Assembly (NCBI GenBank): GCA_964421785.1
Contig: CAYQZG010000029.1
Span: 1 to 32,323 of the forward strand
Reading direction: 5' to 3'
Length of the DNA: 32,323 nt
From: SKLM01 sp964421785
Lineage (GTDB): Bacteria > Chloroflexota > Anaerolineae > B4-G1
Below the pieces are notes generated by a model, which did not search any database, was not told the origin of the DNA, and saw nothing but the letters and a program-made list of their open reading frames with translations. Made by a program: the position numbers and the translations under genes. Below, one piece after another: positions 1 to 7,659 of this stretch. Every line of letters starts with the position of its first letter. The first letter of the stretch is position 1.

Positions 1-2
1 CC

Positions 3-39
3 CACGCCCCCTCCTTGCCGATGATCGATGCTTACTATA
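3..39 (-). promoter_or_regulatory. Possible promoter -10 and ribosome binding site of a gene running off the left edge
   Basis: On the minus strand an extended -10 (TGG followed by TATAGT, 39-34) lies ahead of AAGGAGG (16-10) and a GTG at 5-3, four bases further on. This looks like the start of another minus-strand gene whose body lies outside the window. No convincing -35 is visible, and only two bases of coding sequence would be inside, so this is a weak call. Confidence 0.25.
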
Positions 40-352
40 CCAGGGCTTGCCGGATGGCACATCTGCCAGGCAACCAGGAACGCGCCTGGTCAGGGGGACA
101 GCCTGCGCCCTGATCGGTCGGCCAGTGTGCCAGTCGGTTGGGGGCTGCAGGTGTGACCAGCGCGGGTCAACGGAATTCGTGGGCTGGATCAGCTCAAAGG
201 GTGTGTGCCCCCCCCGCATCTGGGTTGAAAGCGGACGTGTGGGCCGGGGGTGACACACGCGCTTGGAGCATCCCACCCACGGTGCGGGGAGAAAGGCGGG
301 AGCGGTGGTCTTCCGTCCGTGGGGTGCGCGCAGGTGCCGGTCACCTGGAGCG
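40..352. other. Intergenic stretch without a recognisable gene
   Basis: About 310 bases between the 3' end of the CPBP protease gene and the left-edge start signals. Plus-strand open frames exist here, but they have no ribosome binding site and their translations resemble no protein I know. I also see no tRNA-like fold or T-rich terminator. The only structure noted is the inverted repeat at 339-383. Confidence 0.5.
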
Positions 353-383
353 CTACTCAATGCCGGTCAGCTGCCAGGTGACC
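339..383 (-). repeat. Inverted repeat straddling the CPBP stop codon
   Basis: A perfect 10-bp inverted repeat, GGTCACCTGG at 339-348 and CCAGGTGACC at 374-383, has a 25-base loop that contains the stop codon of the CPBP protease gene. It could fold at the mRNA 3' end. There is no following T-run, so an intrinsic terminator is not supported. Chance is possible in a sequence this GC-rich. Confidence 0.35.
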
Positions 384-2047
384 ATGTCGTCGCTGTAGGC
401 GACCAGGTGGTGGGGTGACTCGACGGTGTACCAGGCGGTCTGGTCCTCGCCCACGGCCACGCGCCAGGTGACGAACTGACCGGCCGGCGTGGAGAGCTGC
501 TCCGCGGTGCGCACGACTACGAAGACGTCCTGCTTGGCCGGCGCACGATCGTCGATGCCGGCCACGGAGCGATAGGGCCAGAGGAGGGTGGCCTGGCGGC
601 TGTACAGCAGCTCGAAAGGCAGCGCGGAGAAGCGCCACGGCCAGTCACCCGCCATCAGCGGCGAAGAGGCACCACCGCCCGCCAGGAGGGATCCGTCCAG
701 CCGGCAGGGCTCCTCAACCGGCGGCGACGCCACTCCGGCCCGGGCGCCACGAAGGTCGTAGCAGCGCTCAAGCCGTCCCTCTCGGTTCGCAGTTCCATCG
801 ACGCGCACCGTCATGCGGCCATCCTCCGCCAGAGCGTCGAGCTCGATTTGATTGGGGCCCGCGGGGAAAGCGCCCTCGATCTGCACCCGCTCGAGCACCA
901 GCGTCTGCCGGTCCCAATGCACCGTCTGGCGCTGGGTGGCGTCGCCCTCCTTGAAGAACCCAGAGGGCGCGTCGGCCTCGTAGGCCGACTGCTCCATGGA
1001 GCACGCCAGCACGAAGGCCTCCGGTTCGGGTGTCAGCGAGCACTCGGCCTGGCCCACCGGCTCATCGAGCGCGTTTCGCACCTCGTAGCTCCAGCGCGTC
1101 TGGTCCTCCCAGGGCGCGGTGGTCAGATCCACCCGCTGCCCCAGCGTCAGGGCCTCGGGCCACGCGCCGACGAGCAGGCCCAACCCGACCAGGAGCAGGT
1201 AGATCGGCACCACGGGGAAGATGGGCCAGTTGCGCGCCAGCCAGCGGCCGGCTGACCAGCTAGGCCGCGCCGCCGCTCGCCCGCGCACAGGGGCAGACGT
1301 GCGCTGCGTCAGGCTCCAGAGAGCGCCGACGGCGATCGCCAGGCCGATCAGAGCCCTGACGATGGACGGCTCGAAGGCCACACGACGAACACTCCCCTCC
1401 GCCAAGAACGAGACCAGCATGGCCTGGGCGTTGTTGCCGAGGTGAATCAGGATGGCCGGGAGGATGGATTGAGTGCGCCACGCCACGTAGGCCAGGGCCA
1501 GCGCCACGGGCAGCAGGGCGATGCTCTGGGAGAACTCCTGATGGAAGACCACAAAGAGCAGGCTGCTGGCGGCGATGGCCCGGACGGGGCCGCGGCGCTC
1601 GTACGCCGACTGGAGCACGCCGCGAAAGAGGAGCTCCTCGACGAGGGGCGCCAGCACGACCGTCCCGACGGTCATGGCCACGTTGTCCAGGAGTGTCACG
1701 TTGAGAGCCTCCGGCGGCAGCGGAATGATGTAGTCGAGGGCCTGGTTGAGGGTGATGGCCAGCCAGCCGTCGAAGTGCCATATGGACAGTCCGACCACCA
1801 GGCTCAGCCAGGCGACCCGCCAGCTGACGCTGCGCAGGCGTAGGGTGTCCCGCACGTCCCCCTTCGCGAGCAGGAGGTAAAGGCCCAGCGGCAGCACCAG
1901 GAGGGCCAGCTCGTTGATAACGACCCGCCAGCCCAGCGAGATGGCGGGCATCACCAGGCCCCCGGCCAGGAGCGCCAGAAAGGTGGCCAGATAGAGCAGG
2001 TTGACGTTACGGATCGAGGCTGTGTCGCTCATCGCATCGCTTGCCAT
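353..2047 (-). CDS. CPBP-family intramembrane protease (CAAX/Abi-like) with large C-terminal domain
   Basis: A 564-aa multi-pass membrane protein. Residues 15-245 carry several hydrophobic segments and the three CPBP signatures: EELLFRG at 137-143, FHQE at 168-171 and HLGNN at 202-206. These are the conserved Glu/Arg and His residues of the Abi/CAAX glutamic-type protease fold. Another membrane segment lies near 275-297. It is followed by about 265 residues that look soluble and extracytoplasmic, which is unusual because CPBP proteins are normally 200-300 aa. I do not recognise that tail. The ATG at 2047 has GGAGGT six bases upstream. An internal ATG at 2032 would give an ATGA overlap with the preceding gene, but its Shine-Dalgarno is poor. 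Coupled translation with the upstream gene is likely. Family members process prenylated or bacteriocin-related substrates; the substrate here is unknown. Confidence 0.82.
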   Translation of the reverse strand: MASDAMSDTASIRNVNLLYLATFLALLAGGLVMPAISLGWRVVINELALLVLPLGLYLLLAKGDVRDTLRLRSVSWRVAWLSLVVGLSIWHFDGWLAITLNQALDYIIPLPPEALNVTLLDNVAMTVGTVVLAPLVEELLFRGVLQSAYERRGPVRAIAASSLLFVVFHQEFSQSIALLPVALALAYVAWRTQSILPAILIHLGNNAQAMLVSFLAEGSVRRVAFEPSIVRALIGLAIAVGALWSLTQRTSAPVRGRAAARPSWSAGRWLARNWPIFPVVPIYLLLVGLGLLVGAWPEALTLGQRVDLTTAPWEDQTRWSYEVRNALDEPVGQAECSLTPEPEAFVLACSMEQSAYEADAPSGFFKEGDATQRQTVHWDRQTLVLERVQIEGAFPAGPNQIELDALAEDGRMTVRVDGTANREGRLERCYDLRGARAGVASPPVEEPCRLDGSLLAGGGASSPLMAGDWPWRFSALPFELLYSRQATLLWPYRSVAGIDDRAPAKQDVFVVVRTAEQLSTPAGQFVTWRVAVGEDQTAWYTVESPHHLVAYSDDMVTWQLTGIE

Positions 2048-2940
2048 CTCAACACCTCCACCAGCTGCTGCACGGCATCCTCGACAGGTTCAACGGACAC
2101 GCCCTCGTAGACCGTCCATCGCTCACGGTGCCGGACGGATGCGCCCGGCGAAAGAGCGGTCCGAGGTCCCAGCGTCTCCAGCTCCAGAAACTGCGGATGG
2201 CAGTAGCACTCGCTCGAGCTGCCCCGGTCGACGTACGTCGCATCGGGCTCGAAAGGGGCGTGTTTGACGAACAACGCGTCGTCCACGGCGTAGGCCAGCC
2301 AGCCCGCCGGGTTTGGGAAGCCGATCTTGAGCGCGCCGCTCCGCATGGTCGCCTCGACGAAGACGTAGCGGTCGCCCCAGGTGACGTGCGGTGAGTCGAC
2401 GGACGTATAGGGCCACAGGGCGATCTGCCGGTTGGGCAGCAGGCCGTGCGCATCGGCGGGCCCTGTGGCCTGGGGCAGGATCGCCAAGCCGCCCGGCCTA
2501 AGCTGCGTGATAGCCCATGGCGCCAGCTCGATGGCCTCGGCGCCGACGTTGGTGACCACGTGATCCACGACGACGCGAGCGCGTCGATCGGGCACCGTGA
2601 TCTCCAGCGACTTCTGGACGCCAAGCGGGGCCTGTACCGGCTGCGTGACGCGAACGCCGCGGGGAACGTCGGCCACCGTCACCGGGTCGTCATCGGGACG
2701 ATAGGTACGGCGCGGATCCTCCGGGGCCAGCCAGAAGCGATGCCCACCGCGGAACCGATAGGTGCCCACCTGCGGCCAGCTGGCGGTGGCGTGCGGCAGC
2801 TTGGCAAACAGATCCAAACCGCCCTGCAAACCCAGTCCGATGACCCGAGGGCCGACCTGCGTCGTGACCCACAAGGCCAAGGCCGCGTTCTCCAGCTTGA
2901 GGCAGGCGTAGCCGGCATACTGCTCCTCAGTCCGATTCAC
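2029..2940 (-). CDS. DUF4380-like / galactose-mutarotase-fold protein
   Basis: About 303 aa from a GTG start at 2940; the same frame can be extended to 2982. The N-terminus is of the type 'LKLENAALALWVTTQVGPRV' followed by an LFAKLP segment. This resembles the beta-sandwich start of aldose-epimerase-like and DUF4380 proteins, where an invariant GPRI/V precedes 'GG.N.F'. The rest is rich in beta strands with Trp/Pro-rich turns, consistent with a carbohydrate-binding sandwich. There is no signal peptide and no membrane segment. GGAGGG lies about 10 bases before the GTG, whereas the 2982 start lacks a clear ribosome site. It overlaps the CPBP gene by 19 bases, so the two are probably an operon. 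The biochemical role is not known; the family call is from fold-level resemblance only. Confidence 0.6.
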   Translation of the reverse strand: MNRTEEQYAGYACLKLENAALALWVTTQVGPRVIGLGLQGGLDLFAKLPHATASWPQVGTYRFRGGHRFWLAPEDPRRTYRPDDDPVTVADVPRGVRVTQPVQAPLGVQKSLEITVPDRRARVVVDHVVTNVGAEAIELAPWAITQLRPGGLAILPQATGPADAHGLLPNRQIALWPYTSVDSPHVTWGDRYVFVEATMRSGALKIGFPNPAGWLAYAVDDALFVKHAPFEPDATYVDRGSSSECYCHPQFLELETLGPRTALSPGASVRHRERWTVYEGVSVEPVEDAVQQLVEVLRWQAMR

Positions 2941-3068
2941 GTCCTCACAGCCCTCCCTCCCAACCCTCCCGAAAGCTCGCACGTAGGCTACGGGCCAAGA
3001 CCGGCCCCCGGAAACGTGCCGCTTTCGCCCACAGACCTCCCCCCGAAGCTTTCGAGAAGGTGTTCAGT

Positions 3069-4964
3069 CTAGGAAGCCTGAGGCACCGGGACCGCGGGGA
3101 CGATCTCCTCCGGCACGTCGCGCCCTTTGAACTGGCTGGTGTAGAGCTCGTGGTAGAACCCGCGCTGCGCCAGGAGCTCCTCGTGATTACCCCGCTCGAT
3201 GATGCGGCCGTTGCGCACGACCAGGATGCGATCGGCGTCCCGGATGGTGCTCAGCCGGTGGGCGATGACGAAGCTCGTCCGCCCCTCCATCAGCCGCAGC
3301 AGCGCCTCCTGGATGCGCATCTCCGTCCGCGTGTCGACGCTGCTCGTCGCCTCGTCGAGAATCAGAATTGCCGGATCGGCCAGGATGGCCCGGGCGATGG
3401 ACAGCAACTGCCTCTGGCCCTGACTCAGGTTCTCGCCGCGCTCCGTCAGCTCCGTCTGGTACCCCTCCGGCAGCCGCCGGATGAACTGATCGGCGTTGGC
3501 CAGCTTCGCCGCGGCGATCACCTCGTCGTCCGTGGCGTCGAGACGACCGTAGCGTATGTTCTCCATGACCGACTCAACGAAGAGGAAGGTGTCCTGCAGC
3601 ACGATGCCCAGCTGGCGCCGCAGGCTCTCCTTCTTCATATCTCGGATATCGGTCCCGTCGATGGAGATGGCGCCGGCGTCGACGTCGTAGAAGCGGGTCA
3701 GCAGGTTGACGAGCGTCGTCTTCCCCGCGCCCGTCGGGCCCACCAGGGCGAAGGTGCGGCCGGGCCAGGCCTCCAGACTGACGTCCTTGATCACCGGCAC
3801 GCCGGGCTCGTAGCTGAAGTCGACGTGGTCGAAGATCACCTCGCCGTCCACGCGCTCCAGCTCCACAGCGTCCGGCGCATCGGGCAGCTCGGGCTCCTCG
3901 TCGATCATGTTGAACACCCGCTCGGCGCCGGCCAAGGCCGACTGGAGCTGGTTGTAGAGGTTGGCCAGCTGCCGCAGCGGCGCGGCGAAGCGTCGCGAGT
4001 AGTTGTAGAAGGTGGCGATGGTGCCCACCGTCGCCAGCCCCTCCAACACCATCCAGCCGCCCAACCCGGCCAGAATGGCGATGTTGGCGTTGCTCAGGAT
4101 ACCCATCAGCGGCGGCACCAGCATGGCGAACGTCTGTGCGCGGATGCCCACGTCCCGCACCTGCTGGTTCGCTCGGTCGAAGTCGTCCAGCGCCCGCGCC
4201 TCCTGGCCGAAGGCGATGATCACGCGCTGCCCGCTGAACATCTCCTCCAGCTGCCCGTTCAGCTCTCCAATGCGCTTCTGGTACTCGCGGAACCCGCTGC
4301 GCGTCCGCCGCCCCACCCAGCCGACGAACAACACCATGATGGGGAAGACGATCATCGAGCCCAACGCCAGCCAGAAGTTGATGGCGAACATCATCACCAG
4401 AATGCCCACCAGCGTCAGCAGCCCGGAGACCGTCTGGGTCACCTGTTGGGAAAGCACGCGGTTCAGCACGTCCAGGTCGTTCGTCAGGCGGCTCATCAGC
4501 TCACCGTGGGGATGCCGGTCGAAGTAGCTGAGCGACAGGCTCTGCAGGTGGACGAACAGCCGCTCCCGCAGATCCCGCAGCACGCGCTGCGAGATGGTGG
4601 CCATCAGCACGAACTGGCCAGCCTGCGACAGCCAGGCTCCGACGTACGCCGCCAGCATCAGCAACACCATGCGCAGCAGGCCGCTCCGGTCCCCGGCGAC
4701 GATGAAGCGATCAATGGCCAATCCCATGAAGAGGGGGGCCAGCAGATTGAGCACAGTGCCGACCACGACGAGCAGCACCACGGCCCCCAGGGCCAGACGG
4801 TAAGGCCGGAAGGCATCCAACAGACGCCGGAAAGTGCCGCGCACGTCCTCCGCCCGCTCGATGCGCGCCCCGTGTCGCCCAGGACCGCGCCCCCCACCCC
4901 GCCTCTCTCTCGCCTGCCTGCGATCTTCTTGCTCTCTTCGCTCAGCCACTGGCCGATCCTCCAT
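3069..4964 (-). CDS. ABC exporter half-transporter, catalytically competent subunit
   Basis: A 631-aa type IV (multidrug/lipid type) exporter half: a charged Arg/Glu-rich N-terminal extension (1-45), a six-helix membrane domain (about 55-330) and an ATPase domain (about 370-615). Walker A GPTGAGKTT spans 409-417, Walker B ILILDE has catalytic Glu538, and the switch His is His569. The signature motif is LSQGQ (513-517) rather than LSGGQ. It overlaps the preceding half-transporter gene by 23 bases, so the two are translationally coupled and should form a heterodimer. The non-canonical signature pairs with the degenerate site of the partner (see that entry), the asymmetric architecture of BmrCD, LmrCD and TM287/288. 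The MarR gene upstream suggests drug-responsive control. The substrate cannot be told from sequence. Confidence 0.92.
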   Translation of the reverse strand: MEDRPVAERREQEDRRQARERRGGGRGPGRHGARIERAEDVRGTFRRLLDAFRPYRLALGAVVLLVVVGTVLNLLAPLFMGLAIDRFIVAGDRSGLLRMVLLMLAAYVGAWLSQAGQFVLMATISQRVLRDLRERLFVHLQSLSLSYFDRHPHGELMSRLTNDLDVLNRVLSQQVTQTVSGLLTLVGILVMMFAINFWLALGSMIVFPIMVLFVGWVGRRTRSGFREYQKRIGELNGQLEEMFSGQRVIIAFGQEARALDDFDRANQQVRDVGIRAQTFAMLVPPLMGILSNANIAILAGLGGWMVLEGLATVGTIATFYNYSRRFAAPLRQLANLYNQLQSALAGAERVFNMIDEEPELPDAPDAVELERVDGEVIFDHVDFSYEPGVPVIKDVSLEAWPGRTFALVGPTGAGKTTLVNLLTRFYDVDAGAISIDGTDIRDMKKESLRRQLGIVLQDTFLFVESVMENIRYGRLDATDDEVIAAAKLANADQFIRRLPEGYQTELTERGENLSQGQRQLLSIARAILADPAILILDEATSSVDTRTEMRIQEALLRLMEGRTSFVIAHRLSTIRDADRILVVRNGRIIERGNHEELLAQRGFYHELYTSQFKGRDVPEEIVPAVPVPQAS

Positions 4965-6687
4965 TCCCTAGCTGCGAGCGGTAGATCTCCCGATAGATCT
5001 CGCTCGATGCCATCAACTCCTCGTGCGTCCCCTCGGCCGCCACCTTCCCGCGGTCGAGGACGACGATCTTATCCGCGGTCAGCACGGAGCTGATCCGCTG
5101 CGCGATGACGAACGTCGTCGCGTTCGCCATCACTTGCTCCAACGCACGCTCGATCTCGATCTCCGTCTGCACGTCGACGTTCGACGTGCTGGCGTCGAGA
5201 ATCAGCACCTCCGGCTCGACGAGCAGCGCCCGCGCGATGGCGACGCGCTGCTTCTGCCCGCCGGAGAGGTTGACGCCCCGCTGGCCGATGTGGGTGTCGT
5301 AGCCCTCCGGGAAGGAGGTGATGAAGCCGTGCGCCTGGGCCGCCTTCGCGGCGGCGATGACCGCCTCCTCCGACGCGTCCGGCCGACCGTAGCGGATGTT
5401 GTCGCGAACGGTGCCGCTGAAGAGCACCGGTTCCTGGAGCGCGACGCCGACGTGGGTGCGCAGCTGATGGAGCGAGAGCTCGCGCACGTCGACGCCGTCC
5501 AGCATCACGCTCCCATCATCCACGTCGTAGAAGCGGGGGATGAGGTGGACCAGCGTCGATTTCCCCGACCCGGTGGCGCCGAGCAGGGCCACCGTCTGGC
5601 CGGGCTCGGCTACCAAGTCGATCCCCTGTAGGACCGACTCACCGCAGTGCCCATCGTAGCTGAAGCAGACGTTGTCGAGCATGACCCGCCCGTCGATTCG
5701 CGACAGGGGAGCCGCCTTGCTCGGTCGCTCCACCTCCGGCTGGCTGTCCAGCACTTCCCAGATCCTCTCCGACGAGGCGCTGGCCGAGGAGATGGGCATG
5801 ACCATCATGCCGATCATCATCATGGGGAAGAGAGCATAGAGCATGTAGTTCACGGATGCCACGAGCTGGCCAATGCTGAAATCGCCCTGGACGGTTGAGA
5901 GGCCCCCGAACCAGACCACGCCGACCACGGACAGGTTGACCAGGAAGAACATGGTCGGGATCACCACGGAGAGCAGACGCATCACCTGCATGGAATGATC
6001 GAAGAGGTCGCGGTTGGCGCGCTCGAAGCGCTCGATCTCATAATCGCCGCGCACGAAGGCCTTGACCACACGCACGCCGGCCAGGTTCTCCTGGAGCACC
6101 TGGTTGAGCCGGTCAAGCTTCTTCTGCACCGTCATGAAGAGCGGGCGCGCTCGGGTGAGGAAGAACCAGATGAAGACGCCGATGATGGGCAGCAGCACCA
6201 CCATAATCAACGCCAGCCGTGGACTGGTGAGCACCAGCATAGTGATGCTGCCCAGGGCCCAGAGGGGCGCGCGCGCCATGATGCGCATGCCCATCTGGAC
6301 CACCATCTCCACCATGTGCACGTCGCTGGTCGAGCGCACGATCAGCTGCCCGGTCTGAAAGTCGTCCAGATTGCCGAAGGAGAAGGTCTGGACCTGGCGT
6401 GCGATAGCGCTCCGCAGATCCGCCCCGGTGTTGAGTCCCACGCGCACGGCCAGCAGCGTGTTCGCTATGGCAAACAGGGCACTGAGCAAGGCCGCTCCGA
6501 GCATCAGCAGGGAGGTGCGCACGATGGCGCCTATGTCGCGCTGCGCGATGCCCCGATCGATCACCTGCTGCGTGAGGCGGGGGATCAGAAGATCGGCCGC
6601 CACCACGCCGATCAAGAGGATCAGCGCCAGCACGACCGACCGCCAGTAGGGCCGGACGAAGCGGCCCATTCGGATAAGAGGTTTCAT
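4942..6687 (-). CDS. ABC exporter half-transporter with degenerate ATPase site
   Basis: 581 aa: six membrane helices in residues 15-300 and an ATPase domain from about 335. Walker A GATGSGKST (370-378) and the signature LSGGQ (474-478) are intact. However, Walker B reads VLILDAS (494-500), so the catalytic Glu after Asp498 is Ala. The switch position reads IAQR, with Gln530 instead of His. Those two losses mark the non-hydrolysing half of heterodimeric exporters. The ATG has AGGAG seven bases upstream. It lies 66 bases downstream of the MarR gene and overlaps the next gene, giving a three-gene unit marR-exporter-exporter. Likely role: efflux of a toxic compound or lipid across the cytoplasmic membrane. 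Confidence 0.92.
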   Translation of the reverse strand: MKPLIRMGRFVRPYWRSVVLALILLIGVVAADLLIPRLTQQVIDRGIAQRDIGAIVRTSLLMLGAALLSALFAIANTLLAVRVGLNTGADLRSAIARQVQTFSFGNLDDFQTGQLIVRSTSDVHMVEMVVQMGMRIMARAPLWALGSITMLVLTSPRLALIMVVLLPIIGVFIWFFLTRARPLFMTVQKKLDRLNQVLQENLAGVRVVKAFVRGDYEIERFERANRDLFDHSMQVMRLLSVVIPTMFFLVNLSVVGVVWFGGLSTVQGDFSIGQLVASVNYMLYALFPMMMIGMMVMPISSASASSERIWEVLDSQPEVERPSKAAPLSRIDGRVMLDNVCFSYDGHCGESVLQGIDLVAEPGQTVALLGATGSGKSTLVHLIPRFYDVDDGSVMLDGVDVRELSLHQLRTHVGVALQEPVLFSGTVRDNIRYGRPDASEEAVIAAAKAAQAHGFITSFPEGYDTHIGQRGVNLSGGQKQRVAIARALLVEPEVLILDASTSNVDVQTEIEIERALEQVMANATTFVIAQRISSVLTADKIVVLDRGKVAAEGTHEELMASSEIYREIYRSQLGNGGSASG

Positions 6688-6753
6688 TCACATGCTCCTA
6701 TGATATCTAACGCTACTGCTCCCATAGCTCTCAGCCGGCCTGTCCTCCGAGCT

Positions 6754-7194
6754 TCATATGTCCTCACCCTCCAGGTTCTCATAGATGCGATCGAGAAGAT
6801 GCTCCAAAGTCTCAAGCTCCTCCTCGCTGAACCCGGCGAAGGTCTGCTCCTCCAGCTCGGCCCACACCCGCTCCACAGCGCCGCGGATCTCGCGGCCGGT
6901 GTCGGTCAGGTAGACGCGAGAGACGCGCTGATCCTCTCGGTCGGGCCGCCGCTCCAGGAAGCCCGTCCGCTCCATGCGCTTCAGGGCGTTGGTGACGGTA
7001 GCGGGGTGGACGCGGAGGCGATCCGCCAGCTCGGAGTGGGTGACACCCTCCTCCCTCCACAGCGCGCAGAGCACGAACTGCTGGCCGCGATAGAGCCCGA
7101 TCCTATGCAGCAGGGTACGGACCCGGAAGTGGTGGGCCTTGCACACGTGAGCGAGCAAGTATCCGATTGTGGTCGACAGCCTCTCGCGTTCCAT
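6754..7194 (-). CDS. MarR-family transcriptional regulator
   Basis: A 146-aa winged-helix protein of usual MarR length. The recognition region is at about 51-75 (THSELADRLRVHPATVTNAL), followed by 'LKRMERTGFLERRPDREDQR' with the conserved Asp-x-Arg of the wing, and then YLTDTG. The flanking helices supply the dimer interface. The ATG has a GAGG-type ribosome site. It is the first gene of the unit with the two exporter halves. Its own promoter carries a palindrome over the -10, so autorepression relieved by ligand binding, as in MarR/OhrR systems, is the natural model. There is no Cys at an OhrR-like N-terminal position, so ligand rather than peroxide sensing is more likely. Confidence 0.92.
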   Translation of the reverse strand: MERERLSTTIGYLLAHVCKAHHFRVRTLLHRIGLYRGQQFVLCALWREEGVTHSELADRLRVHPATVTNALKRMERTGFLERRPDREDQRVSRVYLTDTGREIRGAVERVWAELEEQTFAGFSEEELETLEHLLDRIYENLEGEDI

Positions 7195-7226
7195 TCCCCG
7201 CCTCTCATTTCATTTGCTAGCTAACT

Positions 7227-7266
7227 ATTGGTCGGCCAATTATATCGAGAAAGGAAAAGATGTCAA
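7227..7266 (-). promoter_or_regulatory. Promoter of the marR-exporter unit with overlapping palindromic operator
   Basis: On the minus strand TTGACA (7266-7261) and TATAAT (7244-7239) are separated by 16 bases: both are exact sigma-70 consensus boxes. The palindrome ATTGG-TCGG-CCAAT (7227-7240) overlaps the end of the -10 and the expected start point, a place where a bound repressor would block polymerase. It is the likely MarR site. The leader to the ATG at 7194 is about 38 bases. Confidence 0.75.
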
Positions 7267-7369
7267 GTCTTGTCGAGGATGTCCAGACCGCCGCACGACC
7301 AGATCGTTCGGGTGCCGACCGTGGTGTGGGCCTCTGGGCGGCTGTCGCCGGGGCCGCGGGTGAACGGCC

Positions 7370-7654
7370 TCACGACGTCAGCCGTTGCAGATAGGGTTGC
7401 CTACCCCTGTGCTGGATGACGCCGGGTCCCTCGACGTCGGCCAGCATCGTGCTGGTGCCGGGCTCCAGTGTGATGCAGGGCCGCGCTTTCCAGCCGACGC
7501 CCAGCATGGCGGCCGCGCTTCCCTCATCGGGCACGGCCTTGGCTCCGCCGCCCTTTTCCCCTGTCGGGTTCTAGGCGGAGATGGAGCGGGGCTCCGCGTC
7601 GGACAACAGCGGAAGGTAGCCCAGCCCCAGGCTCAACGGGTTACGTGCATGCAC
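7370..7654 (-). pseudogene. Broken start of a GH172 (DUF2961) glycoside hydrolase gene
   Basis: Translating the minus strand from a GTG at 7654, which lies six bases after GAGGTG inside the end of the rhamnulokinase gene, gives a GH172-like N-terminus. An early LSLGLGYLPLLSD segment leads to SISA, then an in-frame TAG at 7573-7571, then NPTGEKGGG in the same frame. It continues to MLGVGWKARPCI and GPGVIQH. In this family the stop position is normally Glu (SAENPTGEKG). Similarity ends abruptly at about 7409 and the frame stops at 7370, so at least three quarters of the enzyme is missing. It looks like the last gene of the sugar operon, lost by truncation. GH172 enzymes act on fructo- or arabinofuranosides. 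Confidence 0.72.
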
Positions 7655-7659
7655 CTTGG

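Noticed and set aside
3060..5093. Long plus-strand open frame opposite the ABC exporter genes
   Set aside because: Its protein is His/Gln/Arg-rich low-complexity sequence of the kind produced opposite a high-GC gene. The minus-strand frame has all ABC motifs and a ribosome site.
7571..7573. TAG in the GH172 frame as a pyrrolysine codon
   Set aside because: The position is an ordinary Glu in the family, the gene is also truncated 3', the MttB-like gene here has no TAG, and no pyl genes are visible.
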